Shown here one piece after another: positions 46,763 to 54,964 of a stretch of DNA of 64,000 bases. Source of the stretch: Zhenpiania hominis (GTDB taxonomy: Bacteria > Bacillota > Clostridia > Peptostreptococcales > Anaerovoracaceae); assembly GCF_014333425.1 (NCBI RefSeq), contig NZ_JACRYT010000002.1:248001-312000 (forward strand), read 5' to 3'. Numbering within the stretch: the stretch's first letter is position 1; every line of letters begins with the position of its first letter. A model generated the notes under the pieces. That model did no database searches. It was given only the letters and a program-made list of their open reading frames with translations, and had not been told where the DNA came from. Made by a program: the position numbers and the translations under genes.

Positions 46763-46909
46763 ATGGCAAACTGCAAAAACAGAAACAAGTCTTTTAACGG
46801 CGCTTTGGGCACTTATAGGAGGCCTTTTCTAAAATCACTGTTAGAAAGGGCTGAGAAGTTTGCCCTTCCTGCGCGGCAGTCGGGCTTGTTTCACAAAACA
46901 ACCCACTGA
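46763..46909 (+). CDS. Candidate leader peptide upstream of tet(40)
   Basis: An ATG follows a GGAGG site and opens a frame of 48 codons (MANCKNRNKSFNGALGTY, ending FHKTTH) that stops 23 bases before tet(40). Inverted repeats within it, CTTTTCTAA with TTAGAAAG at about 46826-46852 and GCCC-CTGC with GCAG-GGGC at about 46862-46890, could form alternative hairpins. A T-rich stretch follows the second. This is the layout of translational attenuation known for ribosome-protection tet genes. Whether it operates here is inferred. Confidence 0.55.
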   Translation: MANCKNRNKSFNGALGTYRRPFLKSLLERAEKFALPARQSGLFHKTTH

Positions 46910-46932
46910 TTCGTAAAGGAGAATGTAACTTC

Positions 46933-48153
46933 ATGTTTGCTAAAAATTCAAAGGCATATTCTGTCTACCTGCTGTTCCGATTTGTCTTTTCCCTGGCGGT
47001 TTCTATGTCCACAGTGCTTTCCATCGTGTACCACCTGGAGGTGGTGCAGCTGGATGCTTTCCAGCTTGTCCTGGTAGGGACGGTTCTGGAGACCTCCTGC
47101 TTTCTGTTCGAGATACCCACCGGTGTGGTGGCGGATTTGTATAGCCGTCGGCGCTCGGTGCTGATTGGAATGTTCCTCTACGGCCTGGGCTTTCTGATGG
47201 AGGGTGCGCTACCGTGGTTCGCGCCGGTTCTGCTGGCCCAGGTTGTCTGGGGTTGCGGTGATACCTTCATCACCGGCGCTCTGGAGGCGTGGATTGCCTC
47301 GGAGGAAGAGGACAAACCCATAGACAAGGTGTTCCTGCGGGGCAGTCAAATGGGGCAAATCGGCGGCGTTCTGGGCGTGGTGCTGGGCACACTGCTGGGA
47401 AACATAAACCTGCAAATGCCTGTCATCTTGGGGGGCAGTTTGTGCTTGTTGTTGGGGCTGGTGTTGGTTCGCATCATGCCAGAAACCAACTTCTCCCCTG
47501 CTATTGAGGAACGGCAGGGCTTGCTTAAAGACTTTGTCTGCCTGTTCAAGCTCAACCTGGGCTTTGTGAAAGGCGCACCTGTGTTGCTGGCGCTCTTAGC
47601 AATCACACTATGCGGGGGACTTGCCAGTGAAGGCTTTGACCGGCTCTCCACCGCTCATTTTCTGGATGACACGGTAATACCCGTTATCGGGCCGCTGAAC
47701 AGCGTCACTTGGTTCGGTGTTATCAGTCTTATCGGCAGCGGCTTAGGTATTCTGGCTTCTCAGTTGCTCATCGCCCGCATGGAGAAAAAAGGGACTGTCA
47801 GCCGAACCAGTGTGGTCATGTCCACCAGCGCCGGGTATATCCTGTGCCTGGTTCTCTTCGCGGTGGGGCGGAGCTTTTGGTTCATGTTGTTGGTGTTCCT
47901 GCTGGCGGGGCTTATGCGCACCATCAAGGAGCCTGTGCTGGCCGCCTGGATGAACGACCATGTGGATGAGAAAATGCGCGCCACAGTCTTTTCCACCAGC
48001 GGACAGCTGGACTCTTTCGGGCAGATCATCGGCGGGCCTATTGTGGGGCTGGTAGCCCAGCAGGTGTCCATACCCTGGGGGCTGGTCTGTACCGCTTTCC
48101 TGCTGTTGCCCGCGCTGTTCTTAGTGCCGGTGGCGGGAAAGAAGCGGGATTGA
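46933..48153 (+). CDS. tet(40): Tetracycline efflux MFS transporter Tet(40)
   Basis: A membrane antiporter of 406 residues that exports tetracyclines. The start MFAKNSKAYSVYLLFRFVF follows AAAGGAG. Twelve hydrophobic segments are visible, with the MFS loop motif GVVADLYSRRRSVLIGM between helices 2 and 3. The length and the N-terminal sequence match Tet(40) as I remember it from human gut Firmicutes, where it is linked to mobilisable DNA. It is the only cargo gene of the nested element and the only plus-strand gene in it. Confidence 0.88.
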   Translation: MFAKNSKAYSVYLLFRFVFSLAVSMSTVLSIVYHLEVVQLDAFQLVLVGTVLETSCFLFEIPTGVVADLYSRRRSVLIGMFLYGLGFLMEGALPWFAPVLLAQVVWGCGDTFITGALEAWIASEEEDKPIDKVFLRGSQMGQIGGVLGVVLGTLLGNINLQMPVILGGSLCLLLGLVLVRIMPETNFSPAIEERQGLLKDFVCLFKLNLGFVKGAPVLLALLAITLCGGLASEGFDRLSTAHFLDDTVIPVIGPLNSVTWFGVISLIGSGLGILASQLLIARMEKKGTVSRTSVVMSTSAGYILCLVLFAVGRSFWFMLLVFLLAGLMRTIKEPVLAAWMNDHVDEKMRATVFSTSGQLDSFGQIIGGPIVGLVAQQVSIPWGLVCTAFLLLPALFLVPVAGKKRD

Positions 48154-48174
48154 TATGGCATAGTTAAGTTTACT

Positions 48175-48206
48175 GACGAGCGGGAGATTACTTCCGCTCG
48201 TCTTCA
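48175..48206 (+). terminator. Terminator after tet(40)
   Basis: GACGAGCGG and CCGCTCGTC form a 9-bp stem, followed by TTCATTT, 22 bases after the stop codon. Confidence 0.65.
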
Positions 48207-48291
48207 TTTAGTAGCGCAAAATTTGAGGACTCTTTATTTCCTTATTCGGTATAGCGGAGGCGGCTGTCAATTCGACATAATTTTCTTGTGA

Positions 48292-48310
48292 TACTTTACC
48301 GTACATGAGC
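48292..48310 (-). repeat. Right terminal imperfect inverted repeat of the tet(40) element
   Basis: Read inward on the minus strand it is GCTCATGTACGGTAAAGTA, matching the left end at 14 of 19 positions. It abuts the shared TTT at 48312-48314. Confidence 0.7.
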
Positions 48311-48311
48311 A

Positions 48312-48436
48312 TTTGCACCAGGGTTGTCGTTGCCGTAGCCTTCGAGAAGGTTAATCACGCCCCAGATACCAAGGCCAGCGCCCAGGGCAATCACGAGAGT
48401 CTGAAGAACATCCACAGCAGAGTTAAAGAATTCCAT
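48312..48436 (-). pseudogene. maff2: 5' half of maff2, cut by the tet(40) element
   Basis: MEFFNSAVDVLQTLVIALGA starts at 48436 after TGGAGG and runs to GNDNPGA at the junction. The frame then enters the element and stops after NAHVR. The first transmembrane helix and the turn remain; the second helix is on the other side of the element at 40101-40194. A 46-residue truncated peptide may still be made. Loss of intact Maff2 would be expected to impair transfer of the host ICE unless the element excises. Confidence 0.88.
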
Positions 48437-48505
48437 AATGTACCTCCATAAAATTTGATTGATTTTTGATTGATTACGGAAGGCACACATTTTCCTCGAA
48501 GGTAA

Positions 48506-50646
48506 TCAGCCGCCGGTTTCCTCGGCGGCTTCGTCCCCGGACAGGTCAATCGAATAGGCTGCAAATTGTTCGTCCGGCCTCAATTTGAGCCTGGCAGACA
48601 GAAAACGCTCTATGTCGAAGGCGTTTTTCTTGTCGTAGTCGGATAGATATTTGTAGTTCGGATGTTTGGTGATGTCAAACTTATCCGAAAGAAACGGCCT
48701 TACGCCGCGCAGTTGCAGGATGCACTTGCCGCCATCCATAACAGCCAGCTCATCCTGGCTCATCAGTTCTTTTCCGAGCTTCTGGTAATTGAGAGAGTGG
48801 GAAGTTTCCCGCCCACGGCTTTCGCCGGTATTGTAGGTGTCGATTGTCTCTTTCCCAAGGGATGCCGCCAGTTCCTTTAGGGTGGTCGGTTCCTTGCCGC
48901 CAAGGAATACCGTGGCATCCATGTTTCCGATGATGGTGTCGGCGTTGTCTTTGTAAATCGCTTTAAGCTGGCTCTGTGCCTGGAGGACGAGGCAGGCGGA
49001 TACCTCACGACTTCGGATTGTTGCGACCAGCTTCTCCAGCCGGGGGATCTGCCCGATATTGGCGGCCTCGTCTATGAGGCAGCGCACATGGACCGGCAGC
49101 CTGCCGCCATACACATCATCAGCCTTTTCGCACAGCAGGTTGAAAAGCTGGGAGTAGGTCATAGCGATCAAAAAATTCATACTGTCCTCGGTGTCGCTCA
49201 TTATCAAAAACAACGCTGTCTTGCGATCTCCGAGGGTGTCCAGTTCCAGCTCGTCATAGGCGGTCAGGTCCCGGACCTCCTGAATGTCAAAAATAGAGGT
49301 CCTGGCCGCCGCGCTGATAAGGATACTTTTGGCTGTCTTACCTGCGGCGAGCTTGTATTTTTTATACTGGCGCACCGCAAAGTGTCCGGGCTGGCGGCTT
49401 TCCAGCTCCTTGAACATCAAATCCACAGGGTTTTCAAATTCCTCATCGTCCTCCCGGACCTCCATCGCGTTAATCATTTCCAGCAGGGTGGAGAAGTTTT
49501 GTTCCTCCGTTGGGGCCTCATAATGGATGTAGCCGATCAGCGCCGTAAACAGCAGCGTCTCGGCTTTGACCCAGAAATCGTCCCCGCCCTTGCCTTCGCC
49601 TTTGGTGTTCGCAATCAGCGTTGTCACCAATTTCAGGATGTCTTTCTCCGAGTGGATGTAGGCGAAGGGATTGTAGTGCATGGATTTTTTCATGTTGATG
49701 GTGTTCAGGAAACGGATGCGGTAGCCGAACTTTTGCAGCATTTTCCCGCACTCGATGAGAATACTGCCCTTTGGATCGGTGACTACAAAAGAGGTCGGAT
49801 AGGTCTTGGAAGTACACTGCATCAGGTTGGGTTTCAACCAGAAGCGTGTTTTCTGATGTGATTACCGGGCCGCTTTTTATCGGCCCCTCTGGAGCTTTCG
49901 CCCATTTTCAGCGGCGTGTCCATTCACGCCCAGCATAGCATATCTTTTTGCCCTGCCGTATCCGGCAGGCCAGCCGGCAGCGCGGCCTCGTGGGGCTGTT
50001 ATATTCTGCAAGGCAGGCTCAAGCCCTATGCGTTGCGTGTGTCCCGCTTTTTAAGGCGGGCCTTCCACTCCGGTCAGGACTGCAAAACCCTTCCAGATTT
50101 CTTCCGCGCTGATACTCTTAACTTACTTGCTGGCTTCGGTTAAGACGGCAATCGGCCCGTACCCCATGCAGGGTCAGGTGCGAGCCTTCTACCACTTCCA
50201 GATCCGCCGATAATCAAAACATTCTTATTCCTGGCTGTCCTGGGGTCCTTGGGGCGGCTGTTCATCGTCAGCCGTTCCGTCTGGGTGAGAATGATGTTAT
50301 TCTCAAACACCGGGTCCATAAACGGCTTGATGTCCTCCGCTGTACCCCAGCGGGCCGAACCGTATTCCATGTTCTTGCGGTACTTCTTGGCGTTCTTGCC
50401 CTTGAAGTAAACAGCCAGCCGCAGGGCAGCCCCGCAGCAGAGGCCCACCAGCAGGTCAACCGGGTGAAAGCTGGGGAGCGCCGACTGAAAAGCGGCGGCA
50501 AATCCATCCATCAGGCCCAGCAGCTTGGCCGAAGCGTCCGCACCCGGAGCCAGCCGCCATGCCTCGCCCAGCTTGGTGGCATAGAGGCCGATCAGCAGAT
50601 AGGGCAGGTTGGGGAGCAGAAGTTTTTTCAAATCAAGCTGTCTCAT
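48506..50646 (-). CDS. virD4: VirD4/TraG coupling protein, split by an intron-like insertion
   Basis: The coupling ATPase brings the relaxosome to the channel. The first coding part is 50191-50646 (MRQLDLKKLLLPNLPYLLIG, two membrane helices, ending IIGGSGSG). The second is 48506-49852 (KTRFWLKPNLMQC onward). Joined, they give a protein of about 600 residues with Walker A GGSGSGKT, Walker B-like CLIDEAANIGQI and the motif LQAQSQLKAIY. The 338-nt insert falls exactly between Gly and Lys of Walker A. Without its removal the first frame stops after 16 foreign codons (RRLAPDPAWGTGRLPS). The start overlaps the pcfB stop. Confidence 0.88.
49853..50190 (-). ncRNA. Probable ORF-less group I-like intron in virD4
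   Basis: This 338-nt insert has no gene and no target duplication. The upstream exon ends in U and the insert ends in G, as in group I introns. The minus strand can form interleaved helices: P3 CAGCGCGG/CCGCGCUG (50111-50104 with 49985-49978) and P7 GCAUAG/CUAUGC (50031-50026 with 49938-49933). P8, CCUGCCG-GAUA-CGGCAGG (49969-49952), lies between them and J8/7 contains AAGAUAU. P4 to P6-like hairpins precede P7, and three hairpins precede the 3' end. A convincing P1 was not found, and the P7 sequence departs from the usual GACUA/UAGUC. A hairpin-bearing non-autonomous element is the alternative. Confidence 0.6.
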
Positions 50647-51128
50647 CGTTCCTGTTCCCTCCGTTTCTCACGGTTCGGAACCGGGGCTTTCACCAGCTCC
50701 TTGAACTTCTTGAGCTTACCCAGCACAGACTCCCGGCGCTGCTCCTTTTTCAGCCGGTTCTTGGAATACTTCTGGAAGGCGGCGTTCATACTCGCCTCGC
50801 TGGGAGCCTTGAAGAAAATCTGATACTGGCCCTTTGCCGTTTTATAGACTGCATACTGGACCTTGTACTCGCGGGCAATCCGGTCAAAACTCCGAAGCCC
50901 CTTGTCTTGCAGGTCGATCTCCTTCATGTCGCCGTACTGCTTTTTCAGGTCCTCCATGCTGACCTTGCCGTATGGCTTTACATCGTCCGGGCTGTCCCGG
51001 CTCTTTTGCAGCTTCTTGTTCTTGCGGTGGGCCAGGTACTTGGAAAGCGCCGCTTTCAGAACCCGCCCGGTGAACTTGGTGGCATTGACCGTCAGCGTCA
51101 ATGTCCTGTTTTCCACTTCTTCCTGCAT
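50643..51128 (-). CDS. pcfB: PcfB/DUF3801-like conjugation protein
   Basis: The start MQEEVENRTLTLTVNATKF at 51128 follows AAGGGAG. About 161 residues. The N-terminal NATKFTGRVLKAALSKYLAHRK and central YKVQYAVYKTAKGQYQIFFKA segments match DUF3801/PcfB proteins. In pCF10 PcfB bridges substrate and coupling protein. The C-terminus is very basic. It overlaps the virD4 start by four bases, supporting a joint function. Confidence 0.83.
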   Translation of the reverse strand: MQEEVENRTLTLTVNATKFTGRVLKAALSKYLAHRKNKKLQKSRDSPDDVKPYGKVSMEDLKKQYGDMKEIDLQDKGLRSFDRIAREYKVQYAVYKTAKGQYQIFFKAPSEASMNAAFQKYSKNRLKKEQRRESVLGKLKKFKELVKAPVPNREKRREQER

Positions 51129-51218
51129 CAAAATCACTCCCTTCTGTCAGGATGAAAGCGGCGGCCCCGTCTAAGGCGGGACCACCAGACGACGGAGCAG
51201 GTATTTCCCCCGCATGGG

Positions 51219-51581
51219 TCAGGCTCCCTTTTTGCCGCCATCCTCGCGGCCCTGGCCCTTGACCGTCAAAATACCGTCCAGGGTGGTGGCGGTGATCCGC
51301 AGCCGCTCGGCTACGGCGATGTCGTTCTTCATGGCCTCATCCACCGTACCGCCGCAGACTACCAGCACAGAAGCGCGGCGGAGATAGTCGCGGGCCATGT
51401 CGATCCCGTCCTTATGCTCCTGGGGGATGCTGTCCTTCAAAAACAGCGGAAGGAACAGAAGCGGGCAGACCGGGGAAAATCCGGCCTCGTAGACCAGGCG
51501 GCAGTATTTGGCGGCGTTTTCGGTGTTCTCAAACTCGTTGTCGCCCCAATGGGCGGTGATATACGCAAGCGGGCGTTTCAT
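51219..51581 (-). CDS. Nucleoside deoxyribosyltransferase-like ICE protein (DUF4406/DUF7768-like)
   Basis: The start MKRPLAYITAHWGDNEFEN at 51581 follows AAAGGAG; the longer frame runs into the upstream gene. About 120 residues. The alpha/beta pattern fits the nucleoside 2-deoxyribosyltransferase-like fold: an initial strand (PLAYITAHW), helix ENAAKYCRLVYEAGFSPVCP, then DYLRRASVLVVCGGTVDEAMKNDIAVAE. The substrate is unknown. Such proteins recur in Tn1549-type ICEs near the replication-like gene. Confidence 0.7.
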   Translation of the reverse strand: MKRPLAYITAHWGDNEFENTENAAKYCRLVYEAGFSPVCPLLFLPLFLKDSIPQEHKDGIDMARDYLRRASVLVVCGGTVDEAMKNDIAVAERLRITATTLDGILTVKGQGREDGGKKGA

Positions 51582-51627
51582 GCAAAACTCCTTTCTCCCC
51601 ATGTCCGGGGTGCAGAAAAGGCGGCCC

Positions 51628-52509
51628 TTATGAGCCGCCTCCGTAAAGGTCGTGATTGACCAGCATCGTGTAGTGATTGTCCAGAGAGGACGGTGCATTG
51701 AACAGCGCCGCCATCAGATATGCCTTGGTGTTCCAGACGCGGGTTGTGTTTTCGTGGATGCCATCCAGCACTTTCTCGATGTGGGAACAGGTGATTTTCG
51801 CAAACCGCTGTTGAACAAAGGCGGTGGGATATTCCGCATCCCGCCCGATCTTGATGGTGGGGCTTTTGGTCAGCGCCACTTCCAGCATGATTTCCACGAA
51901 CTCGTCTATCTGTTCCCGGTTCAGGGAATTACAGATATGCTCGTACTCAATCTGATCCCTGATTTCTTCTCGTTTCTCCATCACTTCCGTCTGTCCGTCC
52001 GTCTCTGCCGCCGCAGGCGCAGAAGGAAAGAATGAATGAGTATTTGATCCATGAGTATTTGATTTTTGGATATTTGATTTCTTAGTATTTAATTGCGGCG
52101 GGTTTTCCGTATCTGGTACAGCCATATCTGGTGTTTCCATATCTGGATTTACCATATCCGGGTTTTCCGTACCTGGTGAAGCCGTATCTGGCTGGGCCGG
52201 TTCCGGCTGGGGCTTGACCGGCTTCTCAAAGATGGTGTACTCGGTATCGGTGATCCGGCCATTCTTGCCCCGAAGCTGCCTTCGGGTCAGATACCCCGCG
52301 CTTTCCAGCTCCCGGAGGGTCTTGCCAATCGTCTCCACGCTTTCCTTGCAGATGGAGGCCAGGCCCCGCGTGGTGTAATTCCACTCATCCGGCAGGGAGA
52401 GCATCATGGAGAGAAGCCCCTTGGCTTTCAGGGTCAGGCCGGTATCTTTCAGGTGGTAGTTGCTCATCACGGTGTAGTCCCGTGTGCGCTCTACGCGAAA
52501 AACTGCCAT
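51628..52509 (-). CDS. Replication-initiator-like protein with internal iterons (DUF6017-like)
   Basis: The start MAVFRVERTRDYTVMSNYHL at 52509 follows GGGAG. About 293 residues. The N-terminal winged-helix domain (LTLKAKGLLSMMLSLPDEWN and LASICKESVETIGKTLRELE) resembles plasmid and phage initiators. The middle is a repetitive linker encoded by ten 15-bp repeats, with PD-M/T-xxP units followed by KSNxxKSN. The C-terminal DUF6017-like domain includes FVQQRFAKITCSHIEKVLDG. Initiators of the RepA_N type often carry the origin inside their own gene, and the repeats suggest that here. Confidence 0.78.
   Translation of the reverse strand: MAVFRVERTRDYTVMSNYHLKDTGLTLKAKGLLSMMLSLPDEWNYTTRGLASICKESVETIGKTLRELESAGYLTRRQLRGKNGRITDTEYTIFEKPVKPQPEPAQPDTASPGTENPDMVNPDMETPDMAVPDTENPPQLNTKKSNIQKSNTHGSNTHSFFPSAPAAAETDGQTEVMEKREEIRDQIEYEHICNSLNREQIDEFVEIMLEVALTKSPTIKIGRDAEYPTAFVQQRFAKITCSHIEKVLDGIHENTTRVWNTKAYLMAALFNAPSSLDNHYTMLVNHDLYGGGS
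52037..52196. repeat. Ten 15-bp iterons, candidate internal origin
   Basis: Four AT-rich units (TGAGTATTTGATCCA type) occupy 52037-52096. After ten bases, six GC-richer units (CCATATCTGGTGTTT type) follow at 52107-52196. Each unit is exactly 15 bp, so the reading frame is kept. Within each family the cores TATTTGAT and TATCTGG are strongly conserved. The layout of an AT-rich block beside an iteron block is that of a replication origin. Confidence 0.75.
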
Positions 52510-52566
52510 ATTCATCACTCCCATTCTGAAAGGGCGGCCCGGCCCTGGGGCCAGCCGCCTTACTGG

Positions 52567-53073
52567 TTACGGTTCATAGACCGGCTGGGTATGTTCATAC
52601 ACCGGGCCGCACAGCCCGTTTAAGTCCTCTACAAGCTCGCCCAGGTCCAGGCACAGCTCGCTGTCCATGACCGGCGTATCCTTGATGGTGCGGTACTGCG
52701 TGATGTAACCGTCATGGTCGTAGTTCACGCTCACGCAGGAGACAACCGCCAAGGACATATCTTCCAGCAGCCACAGCTCCAAGGTGCGGGTAGCCACCAC
52801 GATCTCCATTGTCACCTGGTCGGTTTCCTCATACAGCAGGGTGGCTTTCTGGCGGAACAGGTCCTCGCCCCGGTAGTTGAAGGACCGTTCCTGCCTGCCC
52901 TGGGTGATGTAGGAATACACCGTTGTGGCATTGTGGCGGACCACCTGCAACAGACTGTAAATATCCAGGCTTTCCACCAGCTCGGCGGCTTCGTCCTCGG
53001 TGTAGCAGCCTTCCTCCACCGCCTGCTGAAACAGATCGTCAAAGGTTTCTTTCAATGCTTCATAAGCGTCCAT
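52567..53073 (-). CDS. ICE protein of unknown function
   Basis: MDAYEALKETFDDLFQQAVE starts at 53073 after TAGGAGG. It has 168 residues, acidic and soluble. The N-terminal part is helical (CYTEDEAAELVESLDIYSLL), followed by beta-rich segments (QVTMEIVVATRTLELWLLED and VVSCVSVNYDHDGYITQYRT). I do not recognise the family. It is co-directional with the replication and parB genes and probably belongs to the same operon. Confidence 0.65.
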   Translation of the reverse strand: MDAYEALKETFDDLFQQAVEEGCYTEDEAAELVESLDIYSLLQVVRHNATTVYSYITQGRQERSFNYRGEDLFRQKATLLYEETDQVTMEIVVATRTLELWLLEDMSLAVVSCVSVNYDHDGYITQYRTIKDTPVMDSELCLDLGELVEDLNGLCGPVYEHTQPVYEP

Positions 53074-53103
53074 ACTTAAATCCTCCTATGGGTGCGCCTG
53101 CCA

Positions 53104-53373
53104 TCAATGGCGGCGTTTTTTGGGTTTGTCGGGCAGGATATGCCCCTCGATGATTGCAGCGTGGCGGCGGATCTGAAGCTGGCCCTGCCGTTCCAGGGAC
53201 CGCATCCGGGCATACTCGTCCTCGGTCAGAAACAGCCGCTTATACTGGCCCCTGCGCCCCAGGGGGCAGTGGGTGGACAGAATGAGAAATTCAGCCATGT
53301 GTCGGGTATCGTCCTTGAACCGTTCCACAGCCAGCAGGTCGTGGCCTTCCAGCGGGAGATGCAAAGGTTTCAT
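53104..53373 (-). CDS. Small basic ICE protein of unknown function
   Basis: MKPLHLPLEGHDLLAVERFK starts at 53373 after AAAGGGGGC. 89 residues. A middle segment KRLFLTEDEYARMRSLERQG is probably a helix pair, and the C-terminus is Lys/Arg-rich (DKPKKRRH). Its start overlaps the stop of the next upstream gene. The family was not recognised. Confidence 0.62.
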   Translation of the reverse strand: MKPLHLPLEGHDLLAVERFKDDTRHMAEFLILSTHCPLGRRGQYKRLFLTEDEYARMRSLERQGQLQIRRHAAIIEGHILPDKPKKRRH

Positions 53374-53978
53374 GCCTTGCGCCCCCTTTCGTGAATATCC
53401 AGGACCGCACAGCCATACCGGGCGATGAGCAGGGCGTTCACGATCATACGGAGCGCCGCAGCGTCCACAACCTCGGCATCCGCCAGGTCACGGGTTGTCA
53501 GTCCTCCCGCGTTGGTGTAGATGCCCCGCGCAGCGATATAGAGGGTGTAGTCATGGGGCGAAATCTCATGGAGCCTTGCATAGTCAAACTCCGCGCCCCG
53601 CCTGCACAGGCAGTTTCCGGCGCGGCGGTAAATGTCCTCATCGGAAGTGAACAGGAACATGACCGCAAAGAAAGCAGGCGTGTCCCGGCGCTTGCTATGG
53701 CCCAGGTGGATTTTCACAGCCTCCATACGCTGCCGGTGGCGTTCATCCTTCCAGAGCATACCGGGGAAATCCCGGATCAGCGGTTCCAGGCGGGCCATCA
53801 GGCGCTTATCGTGGGGGAACATCTGCCGGACCACCTCTGCATAGCCCACAACGCCCGCCTCGATGCGCTCGGCCATCCAGGGGCAGCCGCAGGCGGTGCA
53901 GCCAAATTTCTTGACATACTCGGTGCAAAGTTTGCAGTCTACATCTGCCGGTGTGTATTTGAAAGTGTTGATATACAT
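53370..53978 (-). CDS. Cys-containing ICE protein of unknown function
   Basis: The start MYINTFKYTPADVDCKLCTE at 53978 follows AAGGAGG; the longer frame overlaps parB and lacks a ribosome site. About 202 residues. An N-terminal CKLC and CTACGC cluster suggests a metal site. Helical segments follow (EVVRQMFPHDKRLMARLEPL), then a Cys pair in NCLCRRG. I do not recognise the family. Expression with parB is likely, since the ribosome site lies within 70 bases of the parB stop. Confidence 0.62.
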   Translation of the reverse strand: MYINTFKYTPADVDCKLCTEYVKKFGCTACGCPWMAERIEAGVVGYAEVVRQMFPHDKRLMARLEPLIRDFPGMLWKDERHRQRMEAVKIHLGHSKRRDTPAFFAVMFLFTSDEDIYRRAGNCLCRRGAEFDYARLHEISPHDYTLYIAARGIYTNAGGLTTRDLADAEVVDAAALRMIVNALLIARYGCAVLDIHERGRKA

Positions 53979-54046
53979 GGATACCTCCTTGTGAAAATGA
54001 AAAGGCCGGGCAAATGGATTGTCCGGCGGGTTAGGTGTATTCGGTT

Positions 54047-54964
54047 TTATCGCTCCTGGCTGCGCTGGCGTTTCCTCTGCCATGCCTCAAGCAGCTTGAT
54101 GATGGTGTTCTCCATTTGCAGGGGCGTATAGGATTTTGGAAAATACTTGCGTATGCGGTCCCCGTCAAAGGTCAGACTAAATTTCTCCGGCTTCTTTTCC
54201 TCGGACATGATTGCCAGCATACTGTCCTCATTGAGCCGCCCGGCCTGGCTGAATTTCTTCATCCGCTGGGCCTGGGAGAGTGACGGGGTGGCCTGCTCGT
54301 AATCTATTGTGGTGACGAGCATCTGCTGCTCCTCCGGCTTGAGAGCCGCAATCTGGTAGGCGGGTGAGAGGGCAATCTTTTTCTCGTCTACCATCTGCAT
54401 CAGCTCCGGGACCAGGTTCGTCAGGGAAATATAGTTGCGGACGGTATCGCCGCTGACACCCATCTGCTGGCCGATCTCATCATCGCTTCTCAACTTCGCC
54501 GAAATTTTCGGCGAAGTCAAATCGTTTCGTGCGCCCTGCCGCTTGATGGCCTCCAGCTTCATCTTGTATGCCTTAGCCCTTTCGCTGGGCAGGATGTTCT
54601 CCCGCTGAAGGTTACTGTCCACCATGATGATGGTGGCGGCGTCCCGGTCCAGGTTGCGGATCAGGACCGGCATGGTATCCAGACCGGCCTGCTCACAGGC
54701 GTATTTGCGTCGGTGTCCGGCCACAATCTCATAGCCGCCTTCCTCGCGGGGCCGCACAATGGCGGGGACAATCACGCCATACTCTTTGACGCTCTGGATT
54801 GTCTCCTTCATTTCCTCATCGTCCCGCACCTGAAAAGGATGGTCCGGGAATGGGTGAAGGTCGGTCAGCGGCAGGCGGACCACCACTTCTTCCTGGGGTG
54901 GCTGCTGGGTAGGCGGGGCGGTTTTCTTTCGTCCCCTGGCAGGTGACGCGGGCTTGTCGCTCAA
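54047..54964 (-). CDS. parB: ParB-family partition/nucleoid protein
   Basis: A protein of 305 residues with a TTG start at 54964 (MSDKPASPARGRKK) after GGAGGTGAG. The ParB/Srx domain has LTDLHPFPDHPFQVRDDEEM, VPAIVRPREEGGYEIVAGHR (the GHRR nucleotide-binding motif) and VDSNLQRENILPSERA. The helix-turn-helix follows at SDDEIGQQMGVSGDTVRNYI. No ParA gene is adjacent. It is the first gene of the ICE core and may stabilise the element or regulate it. A perfect palindrome lies inside the gene. Confidence 0.88.
   Translation of the reverse strand: MSDKPASPARGRKKTAPPTQQPPQEEVVVRLPLTDLHPFPDHPFQVRDDEEMKETIQSVKEYGVIVPAIVRPREEGGYEIVAGHRRKYACEQAGLDTMPVLIRNLDRDAATIIMVDSNLQRENILPSERAKAYKMKLEAIKRQGARNDLTSPKISAKLRSDDEIGQQMGVSGDTVRNYISLTNLVPELMQMVDEKKIALSPAYQIAALKPEEQQMLVTTIDYEQATPSLSQAQRMKKFSQAGRLNEDSMLAIMSEEKKPEKFSLTFDGDRIRKYFPKSYTPLQMENTIIKLLEAWQRKRQRSQER
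54493..54517. repeat. Perfect 12-bp inverted repeat inside parB
   Basis: ACTTCGCCGAAA, one T, then TTTCGGCGAAGT. It encodes TSPKISAK just before the HTH of ParB. It could be a ParB-binding site, an mRNA hairpin or a small inserted palindrome. Confidence 0.6.

Noticed and set aside
49853..49860. CTGATGTG shared by the virD4 insert edge and the left end of the tet(40) element
   Set aside because: Only eight bases match after a T run. The inner sequences differ, so this is probably chance.
49853..50190. Group II intron in virD4
   Set aside because: The insert lacks the 5' GUGYG start, a domain V hairpin and the usual ending, and it is very short. The group I-like reading fits better.
49853..50190. 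Insertion sequence or simple decay of virD4
   Set aside because: There is no target duplication, no terminal inverted repeat and no gene, and removal restores Walker A exactly. A hairpin-ended non-autonomous element remains possible and is noted in the intron entry.
51980..52200. CRISPR array (short repeats)
   Set aside because: The 15-bp units are contiguous without unique spacers and lie in frame within a gene. No cas genes are present.
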